55,182 nt of DNA from Pseudonocardiaceae bacterium (GTDB taxonomy: Bacteria; Actinomycetota; Actinomycetes; Mycobacteriales; Pseudonocardiaceae): NCBI GenBank assembly GCA_009379845.1, contig WHSZ01000037.1, positions 1 to 55,182 on the forward strand, written 5' to 3'. Below the pieces are notes generated by a model, which saw only the letters and a program-made list of their open reading frames with translations, did no database searches and had not been told where the DNA came from. The translations under genes were made by a program, and so were the position numbers. The stretch's first letter is position 1; each line of letters begins with the position of its first letter. Below are positions 19,115 to 27,968 of this stretch, in pieces.

Positions 19115-20183
19115 GCTCCCAACCGGCGTCTTCCGGGCCGAGGGCGTCGGCAGCCTGTTGCGACCGCACTCGTTGAAGTCCGCGATGGAGCGCGACGCGC
19201 CCGCTGGTGAGCTGCGCGCGCTGCAGGACGCGGCCGTCGACGACATGCTCGGGCTACAGGCCGAGCTGGGCCTGGACGTCGTGGGTGACGGAGAACTGCG
19301 GCGGCGCATCTGGCACGAGCCCGTACTGGCCGTGGCCGACGGGTTCGACCCGACGGGGTTCGTGCGGACCTGGACCGACGAATCGGGCCGCCAGGTCAGC
19401 CACACGTCGCCGGTGGTCAACTCGGTGCTGCGGCGCCGTGGCAGCGTCCTCGACACCGAGGTTCGCTACGTCCTCGACCACACCGATTTCCCGATCAAGG
19501 TGACCCTGCCGGTGCCGTCCAACTTCCTGAGCTACTGGTCCGACGGCGTTTCCGGCCGCGCGTATTCCGATCGCGCGGCGTTCCTCGACGACCTCGTCGA
19601 GATCATGAACGCCGAGGCGCGCGCCCTGGCGCAGGCGGGAGTGCGCTACCTGCAGCTCGACGCGCCGAAGTACACCTTCCTCGACGAGCGGCGATTGTTC
19701 CCCGACCCGGACCGGCGTCGCGAGCAGCTCGCCGAGTACGTCAGAGCGGACCGGCGGGTGTTCGACGGGCTGCACGGGGTTACCACGGGGCTGCACATCT
19801 GCCGGGGCAACTACCGGAGTATGTGGGAGAGCGCCGTTCCCTACGAGGAATTCGCCGAGACGCTGTTCGCCGAGGCCCGCTACGACCGACTGCTGCTCGA
19901 GTACGACGACGTCCGGGCCGGCGGCTTCGAGGCGCTGCGTTTCGTGCCCGAGGACACCACCGCCGTCCTCGGTCTCGTCACGACCAAAAGCCCTGAGCTG
20001 GAGAACGCCGACGACCTGCGCCGTCGCATCGATGAGGCGGCCCGTTTCGTCCCACACGAGCGGCTGGCGCTCAGCCCGCAATGCGGGTTCGCGAGCACCT
20101 GGGAAGGCAACGAGCTGACCGCCGACGACCAGCGGCGCAAACTGGAGCTCGTGGTGACCGTGGCGCGAAAGGTGTGGGGATGA
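19107..20183 (+). CDS. MetE-like protein 2
   Basis: 358 residues from a GTG at 19107 that overlaps the preceding gene by 8 bases. Same fold as its neighbour: AEGVGSLLRP at the N-terminus, GLDVVGDGELRRRIW, YLQLDAPKYTF, HICRGNYRSMW and LSPQCGFASTWEGN at the C-terminus, including the zinc-ligand histidine and cysteine. Sequence divergence from the first copy is large, so they are probably not recent duplicates and may form a heteromer or use different methyl donors. Confidence 0.8.
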   Translation: MSELPTGVFRAEGVGSLLRPHSLKSAMERDAPAGELRALQDAAVDDMLGLQAELGLDVVGDGELRRRIWHEPVLAVADGFDPTGFVRTWTDESGRQVSHTSPVVNSVLRRRGSVLDTEVRYVLDHTDFPIKVTLPVPSNFLSYWSDGVSGRAYSDRAAFLDDLVEIMNAEARALAQAGVRYLQLDAPKYTFLDERRLFPDPDRRREQLAEYVRADRRVFDGLHGVTTGLHICRGNYRSMWESAVPYEEFAETLFAEARYDRLLLEYDDVRAGGFEALRFVPEDTTAVLGLVTTKSPELENADDLRRRIDEAARFVPHERLALSPQCGFASTWEGNELTADDQRRKLELVVTVARKVWG

Positions 20184-21268
20184 CGCAGCGCGGCGGCTCC
20201 CTGGTTTGGGTCGACGCCGTCGAGCCGGACCAGGCGGCGAGTGTGGCCGGAGCGAAGATGGGACGGCTGGCCGACGTGCACCGGGCAGGGGTGCGGATTC
20301 CGCGAGGGTTCGCCGTCACGATCGAGTCGTACCGGCGGCATTGCGCGGATTCCGGCCTCGACGCCCGGATTGACGAGGCCGTCGAGGCAGTGGGACCGGA
20401 CCCGTCAACGGTCGCCGTCGAAGAAGCCTCCAAAACGATCCGCTCGCTGTTCGACACCACCCCGCTGCCGGATGCGCTCGGCGCCGAGATCACGGCGGCC
20501 TACCAGGAGTTGTGCCGGCGGTGTGCCGGGGTCGACGTGCCGACGGCGGTGCGCTCGTCGGCTACCGGTGAGGACTCCGCGGACGCCTCCTTCGCGGGTA
20601 TCTTCGACACCTACCTCGGGGTCTCTGGCGCCTCGGAGGTTCTCACCGCCGTCCGCTCGTGCTGGGGCTCGCTGTTCACCGCGCGGGCGCTGGATTACCG
20701 GCTGCGCAACGGGATCAGCCACCACGACATGCCGATCGCGGTCGGCGTGATCGAGCTGATCCCGGCGCGCGCTTCCGGTGTCGCGTTCTCGGTGCATCCG
20801 GTGACGGGCCGCAGCGATCGCGTGGTCATCGAGACATCGTGGGGGTGGGGCGAGGCGATCGTGCAGGGGCTGGTCGATCCGGACCACGTAGAGGTGGGCA
20901 AGTCGGACGGCCGGGTGCTGACGTATCACGTGGCGCACAAGGCTGTGGTCTCTGGGCTCGACGACGCCACCGGCCGGGTCGCGGAAACCGACATGCCGGC
21001 AGAACTCGCCGATCGCCGGGTGCTCGACGACGAGCCGATCGGTGCGATCACCGAGGCGGTGACCGCGATCGAGCGGCACTGCGGCTACCCCGTCGACGTC
21101 GAGTGGGTCATGGCCGAGGACCGCAGGCTCGGTGACCCGATCTGCATCGTCCAGGCCCGGCCGGTGACCGGCACGCGGCCGAAGGCGCCGGCACCCGCCG
21201 CATTCGATCCGGCCGCGCTGGCGCAGAAGTACTTGTTCGGCGGGAAGAAACGGACCGCTGAACGATAG
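20180..21268 (+). CDS. ATP-grasp subunit of split PEP-synthase-like phosphotransferase (copy 1)
   Basis: 362 residues, ATGA overlap with the preceding gene. It matches the N-terminal nucleotide-binding domain of PEP synthase and PPDK: GAKMGRLADVHRAGVRIPRGFAV, the conserved VRSSATGEDSADASFAG loop, GVAFSVHPVTGRSD and a C-terminal DVEWVMAEDRRLGDPICIVQARPV. It should transfer phosphate from ATP to the histidine of the 588-residue partner at 15482-17248. Length matches the ~40 kDa ATP subunit of phenylphosphate synthase. It is the last gene of the first operon. Confidence 0.85.
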   Translation: MTQRGGSLVWVDAVEPDQAASVAGAKMGRLADVHRAGVRIPRGFAVTIESYRRHCADSGLDARIDEAVEAVGPDPSTVAVEEASKTIRSLFDTTPLPDALGAEITAAYQELCRRCAGVDVPTAVRSSATGEDSADASFAGIFDTYLGVSGASEVLTAVRSCWGSLFTARALDYRLRNGISHHDMPIAVGVIELIPARASGVAFSVHPVTGRSDRVVIETSWGWGEAIVQGLVDPDHVEVGKSDGRVLTYHVAHKAVVSGLDDATGRVAETDMPAELADRRVLDDEPIGAITEAVTAIERHCGYPVDVEWVMAEDRRLGDPICIVQARPVTGTRPKAPAPAAFDPAALAQKYLFGGKKRTAER

Positions 21269-21301
21269 CCGCGAGCCGCCGCGCAACCTGGAAACGCGCG
21301 C

Positions 21302-21338
21302 TTGACATGACGGCCCTCACGGCAGATTATCGATAATC
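21302..21338 (+). promoter_or_regulatory. Promoter with overlapping palindromic operator, second operon
   Basis: TTGACA (21302-21307) and GATTAT (21325-21330) are spaced by exactly 17 bases, a canonical sigma-70-like promoter. The perfect 14-bp palindrome GATTATCGATAATC (21325-21338) covers the -10 element, an arrangement that suits repression. The GntR-family regulator encoded in this operon is the obvious candidate to bind it. The first start codon is at 21382. Confidence 0.7.
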
Positions 21339-21381
21339 AATAGTCTCGAGTGATCGGTATCACAGCGCCCAGGAGGACGAG

Positions 21382-23112
21382 ATGACTGAAACGATCACCA
21401 CCTTCTTCGGAGACGACGAGTTCCCTGTGACGTGGGAAGAGGGCCAGCGTGAACTCCTGTGGGTGCACGACGATCTGCACATCCCGAACCCGGTGTCCCC
21501 GATGTACGCCGACATCGGCGGCTGGTGGCTCAAGTGTGACTACATGTTCCGGCGATTCGGGACACCGTTCGCGTGCGACTGGATCTCGAAGATCATCAAC
21601 GGTTACGTCTACACCGCCGCGATTCCCGCGTCGAAGGGCCTGAGCGCCGAAGCGTCCGAGTACGGCGCCCGCTACACGCCACGCACACCCCTCGAAGACT
21701 CCTACGCACACGAGATCGGCGGCTACCTCGGTTGGACGCTCCCCTACTACGCGGAGAACTTCCTCGTCTGGTGGCGAGAGCGGCTGATACCGGAGATGAC
21801 CCGCAACTTCGAGCGTTTCGACAGCTACGACTACGACGGCGCCAGCCTGGTCGAACTCGCCATCCTGCTCGAGGACGCGATCGACATGCACGACCGGCAT
21901 TGGCAGATCCACTGGGTGCTCAACTTCGCCCAGTTCTCCGCCACGACCAACCTCAACACGGTTGTCGCCGAGGTCAAAGGCGAGGGCGAGCACGGCCCGT
22001 TGCTCGGTCGGCTGCAGAGCTCGACCGAGAACCGTAACTGGGATTCCATCGAGGAGCTCTGGAAGATCAAGGAAAAGATCAAGAGCAAGCCGGACAGTGC
22101 GGTCGCGAAGGCGTTCAAGAAGCAAGCCGCCGGCGACATCGTCAAGGAGCTCGAAGCTACCGACGAGGGACGCCAATTACTGGCCGGGGATATCGAGAAC
22201 TACCAGAAGGTCTTCGGCTACAAGTCGATGTACGCGCACGAGTTCTCGTTCAAGACCTGGCGCGAGGACCGGGCACCGATCATCGAGGCGATTCGCGGCT
22301 ACCTGGAGACCGACTACAGCTTCCCGGAAGAGATCGACGCGGTGGCCAAAGACCTCGAAGCCGCCAAGGCCGAAGTCATGGAGGGCGTTCCGGAAGGCGA
22401 CGATCGCGACCGCCTCGCCAGCGCGCTCGAAGCGAGCCTGCGGATGAACCCGCTCACGCCGGACCACCACTTCTACATCGACCAGGGCACCAACGCGCGA
22501 GTGCGGATCGTGCTGATCGCGATCGGCGCGAAGCTCGCCGAAGCCGGCAAGCTCGGCGATCCCGAAGACGTGATGTACCTGCGCTACAACGAACTGCGAA
22601 CCCTGATGGCTGGCAGCAACAGTTTCGACCCCGAGGAGCTGGTCGGCGATCGGCGGGATGAGCGTGAACGCGCCTACGAGCTCCGTCCGCGCGACTGGGT
22701 TGGCACCGCGACCGACGACAACCTGGCGTTTCCGTACCTGGCACTGTGGGGGTTTCCCGAGAAGCTGCACCGGAAGCCGTCGACCACCGAAGGCGAGATC
22801 AACGGCCTTGCCGCGTCGGTCGGCGTCGTGGAAGGCACGGCTCGGATCGTGCTGTCTCCCGAGCAGTTCGACGAGGTACGGCGGGGCGAGATCGTGATCT
22901 GCCGGATGACCAGCCCCGCCTGGGTGGTGCTCTTCACGAGGATCGGTGGTCTGGTTACCGACGCCGGTGGGATGGCTTCGCACCCGGCGGTGGTTTCCCG
23001 GGAATTCGGCATCCCGGCTGTGGTCGGCACCTCGGACGCCACTCGTCGGATCACCACCGGCGACCGGGTCCGGGTCAACGGCGCCACCGGAAGGGTGCAG
23101 ATCCTGTCATGA
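21382..23112 (+). CDS. Phosphohistidine-domain subunit of split PEP-synthase-like phosphotransferase (copy 2)
   Basis: 576 residues, with GGAGG five bases before the ATG. It is a paralogue of the 15482-17248 protein and ends in TDAGGMASHPAVVSREFGIP with the phospho-acceptor histidine near residue 534. The N-terminal region is rich in aromatic and acidic residues. Its ATP-grasp partner is encoded two genes downstream (23747-24571). The role should again be phosphorylation of an unknown small molecule, by analogy to phenylphosphate synthase or CreHI. Confidence 0.8.
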   Translation: MTETITTFFGDDEFPVTWEEGQRELLWVHDDLHIPNPVSPMYADIGGWWLKCDYMFRRFGTPFACDWISKIINGYVYTAAIPASKGLSAEASEYGARYTPRTPLEDSYAHEIGGYLGWTLPYYAENFLVWWRERLIPEMTRNFERFDSYDYDGASLVELAILLEDAIDMHDRHWQIHWVLNFAQFSATTNLNTVVAEVKGEGEHGPLLGRLQSSTENRNWDSIEELWKIKEKIKSKPDSAVAKAFKKQAAGDIVKELEATDEGRQLLAGDIENYQKVFGYKSMYAHEFSFKTWREDRAPIIEAIRGYLETDYSFPEEIDAVAKDLEAAKAEVMEGVPEGDDRDRLASALEASLRMNPLTPDHHFYIDQGTNARVRIVLIAIGAKLAEAGKLGDPEDVMYLRYNELRTLMAGSNSFDPEELVGDRRDERERAYELRPRDWVGTATDDNLAFPYLALWGFPEKLHRKPSTTEGEINGLAASVGVVEGTARIVLSPEQFDEVRRGEIVICRMTSPAWVVLFTRIGGLVTDAGGMASHPAVVSREFGIPAVVGTSDATRRITTGDRVRVNGATGRVQILS

Positions 23113-23750
23113 CACTGGAACGCACCGTGATGCGCGAACAGATCAAAGAACTGATCATTCAGCGCATCCTGGACGGCACCTACAAACCCGGGGACCGGGT
23201 CGTCGAGCTCCAGCTGGTCAACGAGCTGGGAGTTAGCCAGGCGCCGGTGCGCGAGGCGCTGCGGGATCTCAAGGCCATGAGGTTCGTGGACAGCGAGCCC
23301 TACCGCGGAGCGCGGGTCCGCGCGGTCACAGCGGAGGAGCTGAGTGAGACCTATCCGGTGCGAGCCAGGCTGGAGCAGCTGGCTGGCGAGCTGGCGACAC
23401 CCTGCGTCGACGACAAATTGTTGCGACAGCTCGACGCCGAGTTGCAGGCTATGCGGACGGCCGCTCGTGACCGGGATCAGCACGGCTTGCTGATTCACGA
23501 CGCGCGCTTCCACGAGCTGATCGTGGAGGCGGCCGGCAACTCGGTGCTTCTCGACGCGTGGAGTGGGCTGCGGATCGAGGTCTTCACGCTCGTCAGCCTG
23601 ATCAAGTCAAACCTGGACCTGGCCGCCGTCGCCAACGCCCATCTGCCGATTCTGGACGCGCTGCGCCAGGGCGACCCCGATCTCGTGGGTAAGGAGATGC
23701 GGGCGCACATCGAGTCATTCGCGGATCTGGTGACCGGAGATCAACGATGA
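23109..23750 (+). CDS. GntR-family (FCD) transcriptional regulator
   Basis: 213 residues, ATGA overlap with the gene before and after. An N-terminal winged helix (EQIKELIIQRILDGTYKPGDRV, LVNELGVSQAPVREALRDL) is followed by an all-helical FCD ligand domain with LIHDARFHELIVEAAGN. FCD regulators usually sense organic acids from the pathway they control. Placed inside the operon, it likely represses the promoter at 21302-21338. Confidence 0.88.
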   Translation: MTLERTVMREQIKELIIQRILDGTYKPGDRVVELQLVNELGVSQAPVREALRDLKAMRFVDSEPYRGARVRAVTAEELSETYPVRARLEQLAGELATPCVDDKLLRQLDAELQAMRTAARDRDQHGLLIHDARFHELIVEAAGNSVLLDAWSGLRIEVFTLVSLIKSNLDLAAVANAHLPILDALRQGDPDLVGKEMRAHIESFADLVTGDQR

Positions 23751-24571
23751 GCCGTGTCCCACTGGTGCTGCCCTTCGAGGACGAACGCTGCCGCGAGGTG
23801 CACCGCGCCGGTGGCAAGGGAGCGAGCCTGGCATCCATGACCCACAACGGGCTGCCGGTGCCGCCTGGCTTCGTCATCACCGCCCAGGCGTTCGTGGCGG
23901 CCGTTGACCACGAGACGCTGCTCGGCCACCTGCGGGCACAGGACACTGACGCGGCGCGCCGCCTGGTCGCCAATAGCGCGCCGCCCCGCGCTCTGATCGA
24001 GGAGCACTACGACAAGCTTCCGGCCGGCCCGGTCGCCGTCCGGTCGTCGGCATGCGCGGAGGACGGTGCGGACGCCTCCTATGCCGGGCAGCAGGAGACC
24101 TGCCTGTATGTCCAGGATCTCGACGAGGTGATGCGAAAGGTGGTGGCGTGCTGGCTGTCCTTCTTCAGCGACCGTGCGATGTTCTACCGGCTGCACAAGG
24201 GTTCTCACCAGGACATCGCGATGGCGGTCGTGGTACAGCGCATGGTCGACGCGACGAAGGCCGGTGTGTTGTTCACCGTCGATCCGGTGACCGGCAGGCG
24301 GGACCGTCTGGTTGTCGAGGCGGCGTACGGGGTGGGCGAACGGGTTGTCTCCGGTGAGGTGACGCCCGACTACTACGCGCTGGACAGGAGAGGCGCCATC
24401 AAGAAGAAGCGTCTGGTCGGCACCCAGATCATGAGCGATTCCGAACTCGCCGAGCTCGCCGCGCTCGGGCTGCGGCTCGCTGATCTCAACGGGTGCCCGC
24501 AGGACATCGAGTGGGCCTACGACAACACGGGCCTGCACATGCTGCAGTCCCGACCGGTCACCACGGTGTGA
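23747..24571 (+). CDS. ATP-grasp subunit of split PEP-synthase-like phosphotransferase (copy 2)
   Basis: 274 residues, about 90 shorter than the copy at 20180-21268. GGKGASLASMTHNGLPVPPGF, VAVRSSACAEDGADASYAG and GVLFTVDPVTGRRD match the PEP-synthase/PPDK ATP domain, and the C-terminus IEWAYDNTGLHMLQSRPVTT completes it. It should phosphorylate the histidine of the 576-residue partner. The shortness lies mainly in loops after the VRSS motif, so it may be a minimal version of the domain. Confidence 0.83.
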   Translation: MSRVPLVLPFEDERCREVHRAGGKGASLASMTHNGLPVPPGFVITAQAFVAAVDHETLLGHLRAQDTDAARRLVANSAPPRALIEEHYDKLPAGPVAVRSSACAEDGADASYAGQQETCLYVQDLDEVMRKVVACWLSFFSDRAMFYRLHKGSHQDIAMAVVVQRMVDATKAGVLFTVDPVTGRRDRLVVEAAYGVGERVVSGEVTPDYYALDRRGAIKKKRLVGTQIMSDSELAELAALGLRLADLNGCPQDIEWAYDNTGLHMLQSRPVTTV

Positions 24572-24592
24572 GCGCGCCACCAAGGAGGTCTT

Positions 24593-25402
24593 GTGTCCTG
24601 GCAGATGCCTTCCACGGTCGATGAGGCGTTGCGCCTCAAGGCCGACAATCCGGGGGCAACCGTCATCGCCGGCGGCACCTTTCTTGGCATCCTGAGCGGT
24701 CAGGGCTTGCTGGACAACGATGAGTGGATCTCCCTGCAAAACATCAGCGAGCTGAAAACCCTTGGCACCGAAGGCGATCTCTCGGTGGGCGCGATGGTGA
24801 CACATCGGCGGCTGGAGCTGACGCCGGTGGTACGGGAAGACTGGCCGGGCCTCGCGCAGGCGTTCGGTGTCGTGGCGAGCCCACGGATCCGCAACGTGGC
24901 CACCATCGGCGGCGTTCTTGCTGACGCCGACTACGCGTCCGACCCACCGTCGATGCTGGTCGCTTCTCGCGCGGTCGCCGAAGTCGCCAGCGTCCGAGGC
25001 ATGCGCAGGGTGCCGATCGAGGACCTGATCGCCGGTCACTATGAGACCACGCTTGCCGACGACGAGCTGATCACGCGGGTCGTGGTGCCCCGGCCACGCG
25101 GAAAGGGGGTGTACCGCAAATTCAGGACGCGGTCGCGAGAGGACCGGCCCACCGTCGCGGTGGCGGCGGCTCGTGAGGATGACCGGGTACGGGTCGTGGT
25201 CGGTGCGGTCAGCGACAGACCGCAACACTATGCCGATATCTGCGCTGCGTGGAAGCCGGGTGACGAGGACAGCGCCCGCGAGATCGGTGCGGCCTACGCC
25301 GAGGCGATCCGGTGCATCGGCGACGGCCGGGGATCGGCCGCCTACCGCCGCCGGGTCGTCGGTGTCGAGGTGCGCCGCGTACTCATGCAGGTGGGTCCAT
25401 GA
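24593..25402 (+). CDS. Molybdenum hydroxylase FAD-binding subunit (CoxM-like)
   Basis: 269 residues from a GTG at 24593 with AAGGAGG upstream. FAD-binding motifs of the xanthine-dehydrogenase family are visible: ATVIAGGTFLGIL near residue 24 and IRNVATIGGVLADADYASD near residue 100. It passes electrons from the Fe-S subunit to an acceptor. First of three genes encoding one heterotrimeric enzyme. Confidence 0.88.
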   Translation: MSWQMPSTVDEALRLKADNPGATVIAGGTFLGILSGQGLLDNDEWISLQNISELKTLGTEGDLSVGAMVTHRRLELTPVVREDWPGLAQAFGVVASPRIRNVATIGGVLADADYASDPPSMLVASRAVAEVASVRGMRRVPIEDLIAGHYETTLADDELITRVVVPRPRGKGVYRKFRTRSREDRPTVAVAAAREDDRVRVVVGAVSDRPQHYADICAAWKPGDEDSAREIGAAYAEAIRCIGDGRGSAAYRRRVVGVEVRRVLMQVGP

Positions 25403-27528
25403 CCGACGCACGGATCACCGCCGACATCCGCTATTCGGTTGACCACAAGGTTCCCGGCATGTGGCACCTGCGTCTGGTCCGCGCAGGTATTCCAGCTGGC
25501 ACGGTGACCGCGATCGACGCGACGGCCGTGGACGACGAGGTCGCCGTCATCACCCCCGAGGACGTACTCCCGCACGGCAAGTACGGATGCCAGATCGCGG
25601 ACCAACACGTTCTCGCCTCGGAGCCGAAATACCTCGGTGACCCGGTAGTCGCGGTGGTCGCGGCCACCGAGAAGGCCGCCCGGCAGGCGGCAGCGGCGAT
25701 CGACGTGCGGTACGAGACCTCACCGGCTGTGTTCGACGAGCTCGAGGCCGTTCAGCCATCAGCGCCCTTGGTGCACGCGGCCCACGTCACATCGAACAGT
25801 GACTCGGCATACTTCGAGATGCGTCCGCAGGACGGCACCAACGTCTGCCACCATTTCCGGATACGGACACCGGGATTGCGGGGTCGCCACGAGCCGAACC
25901 TGCTCATCGATTTGCCGTCGCCCGGCGATGATCGGCTGGCGGATGCGTTCGCCGACGCGGATGTCGTCTTCGAAGAGACGTTCCGGACCCCAGCGGCGTC
26001 CCACGTTCCGATGGAGCCACACGCCACCGTCGCCGAGTGGGTCGACGGCCGCCTCGAGGTGACGACCGGCACGCAGACACCGTTCAACCTGCGCCAGGAT
26101 CTAGCCGTCCTATTCGGACTGCCAGCCGAGAGTGTTCGGGTGGTCGCCGCGCCCATGGGCGGCTCGTTCGGCGCGAAAACCTTCATGCGCACCGAGGCGA
26201 TCGCCGCGGTCGCCGCCAAAGCGGTTGGCAGGCCGGTACGCTGCGTCCTCGATCGCGACGAGGTGTTCGGTGAGGTCACGCGACACGCCAGTACGGTACG
26301 GATGCGGATCGGCGCGAGAAGGGACGGCAAGTTCGTCGCGAAGCAGATGCTGGCGTACCTCAACACCGGTGGCTACGCCGACTGCGGTCCGGGCGTCGCG
26401 CAGAAGATGGGTTATGCTGGCGTCGGGCCGTACCGATTCGACCACGTCGCGGTCGATTCCTACTGCGCATACACAAACCTGCCGCCGGCGGGAGCCTTCC
26501 GCGGCTACGGGGCGATGCAGTCGGCATGGGCCTGCGAGCGACTGGTCGACATGCTCGCCGACGAACTCCGGATCGACCCGGTCGAGCTACGCCGGATGAA
26601 CCTACTTCGGGACGGCGATGCGTTCTGCACCGGCGAGATCATGCGCGACACCCATTTCGAGGAACTGCTCGACGACGTGGCGAAGGCGGTCGCCTGGCAG
26701 GACGGGCGCAAGGGCAAAGGAATAGCGATCATGCTCAAAGGCATGCAGACGCCCAGCCGCGCAGAGGCCGCGATCCGCTCGCTTCCGGACGGCCGTTTCG
26801 AGGTCCACAGTGGAACGGCCGATATGGGTCAGGGCTCCGTCGAGGCGCTCACCCGCATCGTAGCCGACCTGCTCGACGTCCATCCGGATCGCATCACGGT
26901 GCCGTGCCCGGACACCGATCTGGTTCCGTATGACACCAGGACAACGTCCAGCCGCTCAACACACATGATGAGCCGCGCGCTGGCCGAGGCCGCGCGTGAG
27001 CTGAGGAACGGTGGCACGGTTGGCCGTGGCCGCATCGTTAACGAGGGCGGGCTCGATCCGGACACCGGCGAAGGAATCGCGTCGTCCCACTGGCATCAGG
27101 GGGCAGCGTCGGCGCATGTTGAGATCGACGACGAGACCGGCGTCATCGATGTGAAGACGCTCTACGCCTCGTCCTACGCCGGCACGGTCGTCAACAGGCC
27201 GGCCGCTGAGCTGCAGAACGAGGGCTCCATGATCATGGCACTGGGCTCGTCGTTGTTCGAGGAAATCAGCTACCAGGACGGGCAGTTGGTGAACCCGAAC
27301 CTGTCGGACTACAACATCGCTTCCGCTCTGGACTGCGCCTCGATCCAGCATCGGCTGATGGAGAGTCCTGGCGCCGAGGTTCACGGACTGGGCGAAACCG
27401 CGGTACCGCCGGTTCCGCCGGCGTTAGGTAACGCGGTAGCGAGCTTGGGCTATCGCCCCCGTGAACTTCCGATGAGCCCCGAGCGCGTACTCGCGTCGCG
27501 AGTGGACGGAAGGCCGGCTGCGCGATGA
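25399..27528 (+). CDS. Molybdenum hydroxylase large subunit (CoxL/XdhA-like)
   Basis: 709 residues, ATGA overlap with the FAD subunit gene. It carries the molybdopterin-binding motifs (GGSFGAKTFMRTE, PPAGAFRGYGAMQS, ADMGQGSVEALTRI) and the catalytic glutamate in GLGETAVPPVPPALGN at about residue 666. It hydroxylates a carbon next to a ring heteroatom or an aldehyde carbon with water as oxygen source. The CO-dehydrogenase active-site AYXCSFR loop is not seen, so it is not a true CO dehydrogenase. Substrate unknown. Confidence 0.88.
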   Translation: MTDARITADIRYSVDHKVPGMWHLRLVRAGIPAGTVTAIDATAVDDEVAVITPEDVLPHGKYGCQIADQHVLASEPKYLGDPVVAVVAATEKAARQAAAAIDVRYETSPAVFDELEAVQPSAPLVHAAHVTSNSDSAYFEMRPQDGTNVCHHFRIRTPGLRGRHEPNLLIDLPSPGDDRLADAFADADVVFEETFRTPAASHVPMEPHATVAEWVDGRLEVTTGTQTPFNLRQDLAVLFGLPAESVRVVAAPMGGSFGAKTFMRTEAIAAVAAKAVGRPVRCVLDRDEVFGEVTRHASTVRMRIGARRDGKFVAKQMLAYLNTGGYADCGPGVAQKMGYAGVGPYRFDHVAVDSYCAYTNLPPAGAFRGYGAMQSAWACERLVDMLADELRIDPVELRRMNLLRDGDAFCTGEIMRDTHFEELLDDVAKAVAWQDGRKGKGIAIMLKGMQTPSRAEAAIRSLPDGRFEVHSGTADMGQGSVEALTRIVADLLDVHPDRITVPCPDTDLVPYDTRTTSSRSTHMMSRALAEAARELRNGGTVGRGRIVNEGGLDPDTGEGIASSHWHQGAASAHVEIDDETGVIDVKTLYASSYAGTVVNRPAAELQNEGSMIMALGSSLFEEISYQDGQLVNPNLSDYNIASALDCASIQHRLMESPGAEVHGLGETAVPPVPPALGNAVASLGYRPRELPMSPERVLASRVDGRPAAR

Positions 27529-27968
27529 GAATCGAGCTTTCCGTCAACGGCAACGCGATCGAGGTCGACGTCGAACCGACCACGATGTTGGTCGACGTCT
27601 TGCGGGACCATGTCGCGTTGACCGGTCCGCGGGTCACCTGCGGAGTCGGGCTGTGTGGCACGTGCACCGTCCTTCTGGACGGCGAACCGGTGTCGTCCTG
27701 CATCTTGATGGCTCCCCTGGCGCTCGGAAAGCAGATCACCACAATCGAGGGCATACCAAGGGACGACGAGGTGGTGAGTTGCTTCGACCGCCAGCACGCG
27801 TTCCAGTGCGGTTTTTGCATTCCGGGCATGGTCCTCACAGCCAAGAACATGGTGGAGCACGGGACGGCCACCAGCCGCGAGCAGATCAGGGAAGGACTCG
27901 GCGGCAATTTGTGCCGATGCGGTTGTTACACCAAGATCGTTGACGCCATCGAGGAGGCGGCGCGGTGA
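27525..27968 (+). CDS. Molybdenum hydroxylase [2Fe-2S] subunit (CoxS-like)
   Basis: 147 residues, overlapping the large-subunit gene by 4 bases. It has a plant-ferredoxin cluster site (CGVGLCGTC with a fourth cysteine at SSC) and a C-terminal second cluster site (CGFCIPGM and NLCRCGCY). It carries electrons between the molybdenum and FAD subunits. Confidence 0.92.
   Translation: MRIELSVNGNAIEVDVEPTTMLVDVLRDHVALTGPRVTCGVGLCGTCTVLLDGEPVSSCILMAPLALGKQITTIEGIPRDDEVVSCFDRQHAFQCGFCIPGMVLTAKNMVEHGTATSREQIREGLGGNLCRCGCYTKIVDAIEEAAR

Noticed and set aside
24593..27968. True carbon-monoxide dehydrogenase
   Set aside because: The large subunit lacks the AYXCSFR active-site loop. It is a generic molybdenum hydroxylase.
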